From Actinobaculum sp. 313 (GTDB taxonomy: Bacteria > Actinomycetota > Actinomycetes > Actinomycetales > Actinomycetaceae): a DNA stretch of 64,000 nt. This document shows positions 55,701 to 64,000 of this stretch, in pieces. Made by a program: the position numbers and the translations under genes. The notes under the pieces were generated by a model. It ran no database searches. It was given only the letters and a program-made list of their open reading frames with translations, and was not told the DNA's origin. Numbering within the stretch: the stretch's first letter is position 1; each line of letters opens with the position of its first letter. The stretch is from assembly GCF_003073475.1 (NCBI RefSeq), contig NZ_CP029033.1:620001-684000 (forward strand), written 5' to 3'.

Positions 55701-55775
55701 AATATCTTGGAGGGCACGAAGCCTGCGTTTGACAATCGCAGGCACAAGTATGAGGCCTTCCCGTCATTGACGTAG
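52746..55775 (+). CDS. TrlF-type PHP-domain / SMC-like AAA ATPase
   Basis: The 1009-residue protein begins with a PHP phosphoesterase-like domain (DLHVHTP, residues ~18-24, with further His/Asp motifs such as CSDAHYF near ~275). An ABC/SMC-type ATPase follows: Walker A GNKGQGKSA near residue 355, a long coiled coil (~440-760, rich in Glu/Lys/Arg), signature-like LSPGQRG, and Walker B LLLDQPEENLDNE near 908. This matches proteins annotated TrlF in defence islands. The PHP domain would act on nucleic acid ends while the ATPase senses DNA. GTG 52746 follows GGAAGGA. The G+C content is visibly lower than in neighbours, suggesting later gain. Stand-alone gene, convergent with the methylase. Confidence 0.8.
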   Translation: MVQLNAESGRGTAWRIWDLHVHTPASLVQHYGADNDETWERFISELEKLPEEMSVIEINDYWFLDGYERVLKERKKGRLQNLEAIFPVIEMRLDQFGGTDSKLSRVNLHVIFDPNLEVEVISAQFISALQPKISLAPGYAEVDWQGVITKKSLCNLGRKIKDTVPLTERERYGSDLMEGFNNINVRLDDVKEVLDGPYFRGKALIGIGKTEWSDIKWNEQSIASKKNVINSSRLLFTAYPDASRWSDDVEKLRASNVTYKILDCSDAHYFLDSDQPMRLGMCQTWMNTTPSFAGLTYALEEFERRVYVGLEPPAVERIRKNRERFIKHVRVRSEKKDCNLFDHDLPLNPGFVAVVGNKGQGKSALLDCIALGGNSSRNKEFAFLSASRFLNKRNEKVARDYTTELVWATNTTPRKVRLTDGHDGSVPVSVEYLPQMFVERVCSIDPGTDGIDEFERELRTILFTHIDKSERAGEKTFEALLAHKTQSSDDDVLRLRKELSEAVRQYVAATTFRFENKAEEVQNRFKLKQEEVTEAEKKVGEAEEALAEIDSGSKDDDELADRRKRSEEIEKERSRLLEQRRVNEHKRAQMRRQLADMESLIHRAEAIREDVDEINRDVKAILGDEGETLVSLTINEARYISWRSSTKETVQNLEVRHQELGDTIAEREKDLLGITGELAAADSARERARQRVLQSKEHVTALMGDEDEPESYKGLKALLCRINDAPARVDQAREQILRCSERIYEALNARLRAVESMYSPAADFIARSEVVKNAGLQFSAELRMLPSWKDVSAGLDGRRNGDFIEWLRGLPQRIEDTSWEQLKKQLAEALCRLEHERGELSGELRNPGAALRSSTTLEEFLNRMFDLAWLEVSFGLTGDGRPLSQLSPGQRGLVLALFYLVVDQRTTPLLLDQPEENLDNETIASKLVPAIHEAAGRRQTIVVTHNANLAVVGDADQIIHCQIRDGRFTVSSGSIAELDVARSAVNILEGTKPAFDNRRHKYEAFPSLT

Positions 55776-55881
55776 GTATCAACCCATCAACATGATTCGC
55801 AGCGGACAGAGGGCGTCCGTCTTCTTGGATGAAAGCAATGGTCATGCGGGTCGCGAGTGGCGCACTGCCAACAACAGGATG

Positions 55882-58800
55882 CTATAGATGGGCTCCTCCG
55901 GGTCTATTAAGGCGCGAGAGCGCTGCAGAGATGCGGCGGAAGTCGGATTCGCGGTCGCGGGTGCTGAAGGGAAGCTCGTAGACGTAGGTTACACCGGAGC
56001 CGGGGTGGGTGTGGGTGCGTTCTTCCAGGGGCATGTCTGCGTCGGACTCGGGACGCTTGCGCTTCTCCCAGGCGTGGCGAACCGGCGTGGGCACCTGTCG
56101 TCCATTGGCGTCATAGACATACGCGCCCGTACCCCGACCATGGTCGTAGTCGTAGAGCACCGCGAACTGCGTGCGGTAGATGGTGCACAGATCCTCGATT
56201 GGGACCCCGAGCATCATTGCAACCATCACGTCGACCTCCGCCTGCGCGTTACGCCGGTCCTCGGCACGCCGCAACGGCGTATCCGGAGTCCAGACCGGCC
56301 CGATCGGGCGCTCGTCGTAACGCTCCAAAATCGGCGAGTCGTCCAAGAAGGCGTCATCCCAACACTCGGCCCACAGGTCCGCGTAGGCGTCGGTGACACA
56401 GTTCAGGCGAAGAGCCCGCAGGATGGTGGGCTTGCGAAGTGGATGATGACTGGGAAGCGCTGGAAGCCGACAGAAGTCCGGGAAGTAAATGCCAGACTTG
56501 GGAAGAGCCCGCAGCGCGAAATCTGCGACTAACGATGACACGCCAGCTTGGAGTAGGACGAGGTCCGCTGTAGAGCATTCAGGCGACCCTGTTGAGAACA
56601 CGCCGTTCGGATGGGCGGGTCCAGGCGGGATGATGGCGGGGAACAGCGTCCTTGCATTCCTTGATTGTGCCATCGCTCGCCAGGCGATGCGGTAGTGGTC
56701 GCGGGCGGAAGTGGTGCCCCAGTGGGTGTAGAGACGATCGTAGGTGGCGCGGTCGCCGGCGGGCTTGTACTGGGTCACCGGTTGTGTGTTTGCGGGCAGG
56801 GTATCGAAGTCGGTCGCGGTCCAGTCCTGGTTGTTCTTCATGGTCTCGTTCGGCCGCTTGTACAGCGGCGTGGACACATGCAGGTGTGGGCCTTGGAGGA
56901 TGGCGTCCTCCCAGGAGGCGGGGCCCCACACCTTGACGAAGCGGCCCTTGTCAAAGTCCGTTTTCTCGTGCCAGCCGGAGGAAAATTCAAGACCGAGCGA
57001 CCCAATGCGCGGGTTACGGGACAGCGTTTCCAGGGTACGCGCTGCTGCCGAGTTGACTGTAGAGACCATGGGTGTGGAAAGCCAGTCGTCCGCGTCGGTC
57101 ACTGCCTGCCAGGCACGGAGCATGGACTCGTCGACCCGCTGGATGCGAGAGGCATGCGGGCGCAGATCCCATGTGCCCGTGTGAGGATCTTTGAAACCCG
57201 GCTCCTCGCCCGAGCCGTCATGCTTGAGGGAACGAATCACCGTGTCGGGGTGATAGAGCGAGGCGGCATTGAGGAAAGAAGGTGTTCGAGCTGAGCCGTA
57301 GATGTTAATGCCGTAGGTCTGCTTGCTGTCAATATCGAACACTCGCAACTGGTTACCGAACTGCCAGTGACGCCGCAGGCGGCGGTATGTGGCTGAGCGC
57401 AAGTTCTGGGTCTTGGCATCCGTGAAATGTGTGTCCATATGGATGAGCCCCGAGGTGCCGCTGTGCTTCTGGTGCTCCCACACCTGGCACATGAAGGCAC
57501 GGTACAGGTCGGGCTGGCCGCTCAGCAGCGGGTAGACGGTCGAGTCGCTGAGCAACTCGGACTGCACGATCTGCTCAGCGGTGCCGTTGATGACCAGGTT
57601 GCGCATGCCGGGGCGCGCCAGAGTGACCGGGCGGCGCTCGCGCTTCGCTGGTTCCGAGGACTGTTTCATCAGAGCCCACCACGGGTCGCCCTCTGCCAGG
57701 AGCGCCTTCACGTCGGTACGGGGCCGCACCCACGGCGGGTTACCGACCTGCAGGTCGAAGCCGCCGCGCGCGAACACGGTGGCGAAGTCGAGCTCCCAGT
57801 GGAAGAAGCCCTGCTCCTCGGCAACCTGCTGCACCACGCGCAGCCACGGGTGTTCGTCCTGCAGGTCGGCAATGCGACGGGCGGCGCTGAAGCGCAGCTC
57901 CAACTCTTCGGCGAGCGCCAGTTCCTCCCAGTTACCGGCGTCGGCCAGCGTCGCCATCTCGCTGCGGTCCTTCCCAGTAACGCCGAGGATCCCTTCCAGG
58001 GCGGCCAGCCAGTCCTGCAGACTCGGCGGTCTTACATCGGTGGTTAACGGCCAGTACCACAGCGCACACCACGCATCCATCACCAGCCGCAGGCGCCGGT
58101 AGGCCGAACCAGTATCGGCCAAGAACTCCTCGATCTGCTCCCGACTCACCCGGGAGGCGGACCGCTCACGCTCCTGCTCACCCCATAAGGGGATGTAGCG
58201 GGCAGCCTCGGCCTCCGCCACCCGCAGGCGGCGCAGTGTGAACTCCCATAGCACCTCCACCCGGCGTGCCAGCGCAGTGAGGCGCTTGACCTGCGAATTC
58301 GCCGGCTGGGCGGTTATCGACTTCCGCCACGCCTTCAGTTCTTTTACCCGCTCGGCGTCGATGATGTCGAGCACCTGCTTCGGCAACCGTGTGGCAGAGC
58401 CCCAGCCCTTGGCGGGGAGGAGGAAATGATGGATGCGCCCCTCCACGTCCAGTGCCGCCCCTGCCCGGTGTGCCGCGCTCTGGTCGGCGTCGTCGAGCAC
58501 GCGGGCCACCTGCGATAACGGCTCGGAAACCGACGGCATGCTCAACCACGCCTTCTTCTTCAATGCGCTCGCCGGGTACAGGGCCCGCCTGGCCCCCACC
58601 AGTGAATTGCCGCGACGCAGCCGCAGGCCGAACCACGGCGCCGCCAGACCCTCCACCATCGTGTCCAGCCACAGGGAAATTTCCGCCAATTCCACCGCGG
58701 TGGCGTTCAAATCCACGCCATAGACCTGGTGCAGCGCCAGGTAGGCCTTCACCTTGGCCAGCTCGCGCGGACGCTCCTCCGGGTCCACGCGCCGCCCCAG

Positions 58801-60797
58801 CTCCCGCTCCCGGCGGGACAGGTACTGCTCGGCCAACTGGCGCACCGCCTCAATCGCGAAGGCGCCCGAACCCAGCGCCGGCTCGCACACCGTCAGGTGC
58901 AGCACCTCCTCCGCCGTCGTCGTGCGGCCATCCTGATCCAGCAACTCCTCCAGTGCCTGCTGCACCGTGAAACGCGTCAGCACCTCCGGCGTGTAATAAC
59001 TCGCCGACCGCTGCCGATCCCGGCCCGAGAGCCGGAACACGAACTCGCCGGGCTCGTAGGTGACATTGCGGCGTTCCCCGGTCACCTCATCCACCACGGT
59101 GACGAGGTCGTCCCGGTTCAACTTCTCCATCACATCACGGGGTACCACCCACGAGCCTTTGGATGCGTCACCGCCCGGCGCTACCTCCCACAGACGTTCG
59201 GTAGCGAAGGTGCCGGTGTAACTCATCAGTCCCTCGTACACCGCTCCCAACTGATTAATGCCGAGTTCCACATAACTGATGAATCCGCGCCCGGCGCCGG
59301 AACGTTCCTTGGTGAGCAGCAAGTGGCGCAGCACGCGCAACAGTGCCTCATTGCCCAGGCCTACCTCGTCGATTAACGCCGTTGCCTGCGGGAGGAACAG
59401 GTCGGCGCGCATGGGCTGAAATACGAGGCCGTCGAAATCCTCGGGCAGTTCCCCGGTGTGATTGAATCCCTTATCAACCAGGCGGAATAGTACGGCCAAA
59501 GACTCGTACACATGCGTGCCCGACTGCTCCGCCTCCTGATGAATCTCCTGCAGGGTCAACTCCCGTAGCCGATGCAGGCCGTATCCGGCGTCGTACTCGG
59601 CGGCTCCCACCGGCAGAATGCTCAACTCAGGGCTCGCCTCGGCATAAAGCAGGAAGATGATGCGATACAGGTAGCGCAAAGACTGCAGGGCGAGCGGTTG
59701 CGCCTGCTCTGGAGGCAGAGGCGGCAGACCTAGCGCAGCGCGGCGCCGGACCACCTCACCCGCGATGATCTCGATGGAGAGCCGCACGCCTTCACGTAGA
59801 TCTTGCGAGACGCCCACGGTATGCGCGGCAGAATCCTCCAAAGTGGCCGTCCACCAGGTTTCGCCGTCGGCGGTGGGCAACAGGGAACGCGCTTCCAGGC
59901 AGGTGAGGGCGTGTTCCACCTCGCCGCCGCGCCTGGTATCGGCACGTTCGACGACGAGCTGCAGATCGACGGCGAGCCAGCGCCCCTCCGGCCAACGTTC
60001 CTTCTCCGCAATCAAAGCGAAGCGCCCGGCCAACACGAGGGCGAAGGCGGGGCCGTGCTCGTCGGTGAGTAAGGTAGAGAGGGAACGCGCCACCGAGTCG
60101 ATGGACTCGGCTCCCTCTATTTCAGGTGCGGACGGGTCCGCCAAATCAAGCGGGAACCAGGGCTCGATCAGCGTGCGGGTGGCTGTGCTCTTGTTGAGGA
60201 GTTCTTCGATGGTCGCGGCCGAGCGAGCACGCAGCAGCACCAGTGGCGCGGGCCCCTCCTCGCCGCGCGGGCGGACCAGCGTGACGGGCCCGCGGTCAAG
60301 CAGTTCGTATTCGCCCGTGGTATACCCAAGGACGTCTCGCAGCAATGCATCGATGTGTAGGGTCAGTTCGTCCGCCTGCGTGACTGCGGCGTTCACACGA
60401 ACGGTGGAGCGGCGCGGCGAGGCCGGGTCGGCCGAGGAAGCGGAGGCAGCGCGGAAGGTAGAACTGGTCGAGTGGCCGGAGTCGGTCCGGGAAGAAGAAT
60501 TGGCGGAATATGCGGGGGTGCTCCGCGGGCCGGAACCCGCCGGGAAGGCGCCCGCCGGCGCGTCGTCGTCGAAGAAATCGTCGCTGTCGGAGGGGAGAGC
60601 GGCGAATAACTGCTCTAGCTGCGCGCGCACGCCAGCCAGTCGTGACCGGGCAGTGGGCCGCCCTCCTTCTCCTCCGCCTCCCATTCCTTGCGGCGCTCCA
60701 ACACTCTGGCCAGGAAGGATTCCTTGGTGGCGTCGGTAGTGAAGTAATGCTCGCTGATCCAGTCCTCGCCCACTACCAGGGCATCAGATACCGCCAT
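55882..60797 (-). CDS. Large Eco57I/PglX-like N6-adenine methyltransferase, frameshifted near the start
   Basis: Corrected length is about 1638 residues. The N-terminal ~430 residues have the long PglX/DrmMI-type helical domain. The methylase core has YTPEVLTRF, SAM motif CEPALGSGAF (near residue 636), GVDLNATAVELAEISLWL and catalytic GNPPWVRP (near 1017). A target-recognition and C-terminal region completes it (to PGGAHL). The long frame starts at 60684, but the family-like start MAVSDALVVGEDWISEHYF lies in another frame from ATG 60797. One missing G at 60660-60662 joins the two through EKEGRPTARSRL. It is the probable DNA-modification component of the defence system, between the SNF2 helicase and the giant helicase. 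Confidence 0.85.
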
Positions 60798-60799
60798 TA

Positions 60800-60945
60800 G
60801 CGTGCTCCTTCCGCCATTAGTGCGATGCTCATTGGTGGGGCCGTCGTTAACGCGACGCTCGTAAGTGCGTCCGCCGTTAGTGCGCCCGTCATAAGTTCAC
60901 CGCCCGTAAGTGCGCCTGCCATTCGTGTGCCCCTCATCAATCCGC
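60800..60945. repeat. 15-bp imperfect tandem repeats between SNF2 and methylase genes
   Basis: About eight units like GCGCCCGTCATAAGT, GCGTCCGCCGTTAGT and GCGCCTGCCATTCGT fill the 151-bp gap. They are not coding on the minus strand (stop codons recur), so they may affect translation or transcription between the two genes. Confidence 0.75.
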
Positions 60946-60948
60946 CGC

Positions 60949-63900
60949 TCAGTATTCTCCCGCCGTGCCAAAGTCATGCGGGACGACGACGAGCAGCGGC
61001 CGCACCAGCGTGTGTGCGGGCTGATGTTGGTCCAATAACTGCTTTTCCAACGCCACCGTTGAACGTTGTTCACGCAGTTGCCGGTTCTGGACCAGGTGGC
61101 CGGCGTCGTCGTCCCACGCATCAACATGCCGTGCCCAACTTTCCACACGTTGGTTGGCGTCGCGGCGTGCGGCGTCAACCGTCAGTGCCATTTGGTTCTC
61201 TGCCGCATCCACCGCCGGGGCAATAAGAGCCTTAAGCAGATCGAGATGAGGAACCGGGCCGGGATTGGTTTGTGGTTCGGTCACGCGCACATCGGTGAAC
61301 ATGGCAGCGGGCGTCGGATGAATCGTCGTGAACGCCACTGCCTGCGGCGCCTCTCCACGAGCCAGTGAGTCGCGGGCGGAAGCAAGGTCGAGATAGCGGA
61401 ACTGTGCGCTCAGGCTGACTAGGCTTACCGTTCGGCCAACGCGGTTTGTCAGTGTTCCCATGAGCAACACGGTAGGAGCATCCACCGCGCCACGCATCGC
61501 AAAAACGCTACCGCGATTAAGACCGGCGAGGATGCGGTCGCTTATCCAGTCGAGTATGGGATGCAGTGGACCGAGATAGTGAGCCTCCGGCCATGACGAG
61601 TCGCTGGAATCGCGTAAGGCATCGGCCAGCAGGGCCTTGGCCTTGCTGCGCGAGGTGGCCAGGACCAGATGCTCCCGCACTCCGCGCTCAGCGAGATAAC
61701 TCTGCGGAAGCACCTCCAAGCGGGAGCGCAGGCCACTGGGCGGCACGAGCTCGGCGATATGCTCCTTGGCATCGTACCGCCAAGAAACACCGCCTCCGCC
61801 GGATGGAAGAGCCTTCTCGGCGGGCCGGTCGTAGATCTCGGCTAGACCTTCACGCAGGAAGTCCACTTGTGAGGGGTATAGCAGTGAGGCGTGCAGCGGA
61901 GCATCATGATGCAGGTCATTGCGCCCTTGCCCGGTTGCGGCGTTGTGCTCGGTTGCGGCGTTGTGCCTGGCTAAGATCGATTCACTTCCCGTCAGCGTGG
62001 CGAACAACGCGGCCATCGGGTCGAGTTCAAGTGCGCTCTCGGCGTCGTGGACGACGTCGTCGATATCCGTTCCCTGTTGCAACGCCTCGCGGATCGCCTT
62101 CTCCTCCTTCTCGCCGGAGTACAAACCCATAAGCGATGCGGCGCTGCCAAGAGCGCGATGCGCCTCATCCTCCTTGTGCATCAGGCGAGCCAACACGTGG
62201 ATATCGCCGTTGAAACGCCGATCCGACGGGTCGAGTAGGAGCGTGGTGATCCGCGGCGAAATCTCCTGACCGTAGCGGTCAATGCGTCCGTTGCGTTGCT
62301 CAATGCGGATCAGGGACCACGGAATGTCGTAGTGGATGAGTTCGTGGCACTGGCTGTGCAAGTTCACGCCTTCGGAGGCGACGTCGCCGGTAATCAGCAC
62401 CCGGATGGGCGTATGCGTTTGGCGGAACTCCTCCACAATCTCCTGCTGTTCAACGTCCGAGAGGCTGCCGTGCATCACCCGCACGGCACCGAGTGGCATT
62501 TTGAGGTCTTCCTCAATGTGCTCGCGCAGCCAGTTCAGTGTGGCGATCCGCTCCGCGAAAATCACCACTCGCTCGGAGGAGCGCGGCCCGACGCCAATGC
62601 GCGCTAGTTCTTCCAAGAGCGCCCGGTACTTGCCGGAGGCGCTCGTGTTTGCGTCGGTGGCAAGTCGCAGCAGGTGCTCCAGCGCCAGCGCCTGCTCGCT
62701 GGTCAGTGGGGCGTCGTCGGCGGATGAGGAGACTGCGGTGCCGTCGGGGGTGACGGCGGCGACGGAGGCGTGGGTATCGACGGGGGCTGCCGCCGGGGTT
62801 GTTGCTTGGCCGACAGAGGGCGCGTTGGCGGGCCGCTGCTGGGGCGGCACAGGAGGTGCAGCAGTGCTTTGGACGGTTGTTGTTGGCGCGGTGCCGAGGC
62901 TCGTCGTCACCTCACGACGGCGGTTCAGGCGCCCATCAATCGTTTCGATTAGCGCGGCGGGCGAACTGAGGAAGGCCTTCGCCAGTGTCCATGAAAATAG
63001 GGCCTGACTCCCGCGCGTCCCACTCGGCACACCTGGCGCCAGAGCGCCGTCGGAGCGATGCAGCCAGGTCTGGGAAAGCTCGCCCGCTACGGCGTCTTCC
63101 TCCGGAGAAGGCGTTACCAGGCGATTCACCGGCTCCTGACGCTCCTTCCACTTGTCGCCGACCACGCTGCTGACCTCGGGCGAATGGCGGTGGCGGCGGA
63201 TGACGAGGCGGCGCACGGCGTCGTCGTCACGCGTACCATCCGGGCGCACGGCAGTCGGTTCCAGGAGGCGGACCAGTTCGTTGAAAGACTTCGGATCGCC
63301 GTTATGCGGGGTGGCGGAGGCAAGAATCAGCGCGTCGGTTTGCCGAGCCAGAATATCGGCCAGCCGATTGTTCTGGGTGGCGCGGTTAGTGATGTTGTGT
63401 GATTCGTCGATGACGACGGCATCCCAGCGCTGTTTGCGCAGGTGGGCCAAATAGCGGTCATTCTTGAGGGTGTCGATGGAGATAATCGCCCGGTGATACA
63501 CGGAGAACGGGTTACGGGTGGCCGGCACGCGCTGGCGCACGCGCTGAATGCCAAGCGAATCCAGCCGCACGAAAGGCAGGGCGAAGCGGGACCACATTTC
63601 ATGCTGCATCTGCTCCAGCACGTGGCGGGGCGAGACAATCAGAATCCTGTCTCCCCAGCCGCGGCGCACCAACTCCGCCAGGATCATACCGATTTCCAGG
63701 GTTTTGCCGAGTCCAACGGCATCCGCCAGCAGAATGCGCGGGCGTAGGCTGGCTGGGTCGAGGGCCTGACGTACAGCGGTGAGTTGGTATTGCAGAGGGT
63801 CGGCCAGCATGTCGCCCACAACGGAGAGGGATGTATCCGAGGTGGGAAGCGCGGTTTTTCGCCATGTCGCCTCCAGCCACAAGCGCGAGAGCCTGTGGCC

Positions 63901-64000
63901 GGTGGAGGTATCTGCGACGACGTCGGTATCGCGCGGGTCAATCGGCTCGATGCGGTCGATTCCAGCGCTGAACTGAGCCGAGGTATCGCGGACCAGTTCG
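60949..64000 (-). CDS. SNF2-family helicase (DrmD/HepA-like), 5' end beyond window
   Basis: The frame is open through the window edge. It has SF2/SNF2 motifs: ADAVGLGKTLEIG (Walker A), VVIDESHNI (DESH box), LILASATPH (motif III) and, in the second RecA domain, ITGDVASEGVNLHSQCHELI and QRNGRIDRYGQ (motif VI). The DESH box and the Q-R-x-G-R-I-D-R-x-G-Q ending are typical of HepA/RapA- and DrmD-type proteins. The C-terminal ~350 residues include a helical domain I do not recognise. The stop is 151 bp before the methylase start on the same strand, so they probably form one operon. Confidence 0.88.
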   Translation of the reverse strand, partial: ELVRDTSAQFSAGIDRIEPIDPRDTDVVADTSTGHRLSRLWLEATWRKTALPTSDTSLSVVGDMLADPLQYQLTAVRQALDPASLRPRILLADAVGLGKTLEIGMILAELVRRGWGDRILIVSPRHVLEQMQHEMWSRFALPFVRLDSLGIQRVRQRVPATRNPFSVYHRAIISIDTLKNDRYLAHLRKQRWDAVVIDESHNITNRATQNNRLADILARQTDALILASATPHNGDPKSFNELVRLLEPTAVRPDGTRDDDAVRRLVIRRHRHSPEVSSVVGDKWKERQEPVNRLVTPSPEEDAVAGELSQTWLHRSDGALAPGVPSGTRGSQALFSWTLAKAFLSSPAALIETIDGRLNRRREVTTSLGTAPTTTVQSTAAPPVPPQQRPANAPSVGQATTPAAAPVDTHASVAAVTPDGTAVSSSADDAPLTSEQALALEHLLRLATDANTSASGKYRALLEELARIGVGPRSSERVVIFAERIATLNWLREHIEEDLKMPLGAVRVMHGSLSDVEQQEIVEEFRQTHTPIRVLITGDVASEGVNLHSQCHELIHYDIPWSLIRIEQRNGRIDRYGQEISPRITTLLLDPSDRRFNGDIHVLARLMHKEDEAHRALGSAASLMGLYSGEKEEKAIREALQQGTDIDDVVHDAESALELDPMAALFATLTGSESILARHNAATEHNAATGQGRNDLHHDAPLHASLLYPSQVDFLREGLAEIYDRPAEKALPSGGGGVSWRYDAKEHIAELVPPSGLRSRLEVLPQSYLAERGVREHLVLATSRSKAKALLADALRDSSDSSWPEAHYLGPLHPILDWISDRILAGLNRGSVFAMRGAVDAPTVLLMGTLTNRVGRTVSLVSLSAQFRYLDLASARDSLARGEAPQAVAFTTIHPTPAAMFTDVRVTEPQTNPGPVPHLDLLKALIAPAVDAAENQMALTVDAARRDANQRVESWARHVDAWDDDAGHLVQNRQLREQRSTVALEKQLLDQHQPAHTLVRPLLVVVPHDFGTAGEY

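Noticed and set aside
55882-60797. BREX (PglX) system
   Set aside because: The methylase is PglX-like, but no PglZ, BrxC or BrxL gene is present in the window.

Overview
The window looks like a piece of a high-G+C actinobacterial chromosome. A mycothiol S-conjugate amidase (mca) sits beside greA, and an exonuclease VII/IspH/YchF housekeeping set, a haemolysin-III protein, a short cis-prenyltransferase and a meso-diaminopimelate dehydrogenase follow. Actinomycetaceae or a near relative is my best guess, but no rRNA is present to confirm it. No CRISPR array, prophage or canonical tRNA gene was seen.

Region 1 (1-24.4 kb) is core metabolism and surface functions: antiporter end, msrA, greA, mca, nagA-nagB, a PPK2-type polyphosphate kinase, hlyIII, cis-prenyltransferase, a PfkB-like protein with xseB-xseA, ispH, a lipoprotein, a secreted beta-helix protein, rmuC, a MarR-MATE pair and ychF. 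Region 2 (24.4-30.4 kb) is accessory: a single-chain restriction-methylation-specificity gene that overlaps the ychF stop codon, a decayed IS481 element, a CPBP membrane protease, a broken acetyltransferase and a VapBC pair. Region 3 (30.5-33.9 kb) is an RNA-quality-control locus: four predicted Y RNAs in a row, the first with a tRNA mimic in permuted order, upstream of a Ro60/Rsr TROVE protein. Ro60 is followed by an overlapping helix-turn-helix gene and a 46-bp tandem repeat. Region 4 (34-40.4 kb) holds ddh, a PadR/DUF2812 pair, a decayed IS110 element and two small palindromic repeats.

Region 5 (40.4-64 kb) is a defence island. On the minus strand are a SNF2-family helicase (cut by the window edge), a ~1640-residue Eco57I/PglX-like adenine methyltransferase, a 2415-residue DEAD helicase fused to DUF1998 and to a DUF559-like nuclease domain, and a UvrD-type helicase with a RelE-like N-terminus. 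Between them on the plus strand lie three toxin-antitoxin modules (two damaged) and a PHP-plus-SMC-like ATPase of the TrlF type. The helicase/methylase/DUF1998 combination resembles class 1 DISARM with DrmA and DrmB fused, a nuclease added and a UvrD protein alongside. I regard it as a candidate variant system.

Nine genes, several of them housekeeping, are each interrupted by one single-base shift, nearly always in a run of G or C. Removing or adding one base restores a full-length family member each time, so consensus-sequence homopolymer errors are more likely than real inactivation. A second window-wide oddity is a set of imperfect direct repeats spaced about 59-65 bp apart, mostly in intergenic DNA. 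Several of them echo the 3' end of the preceding gene together with its stop codon.
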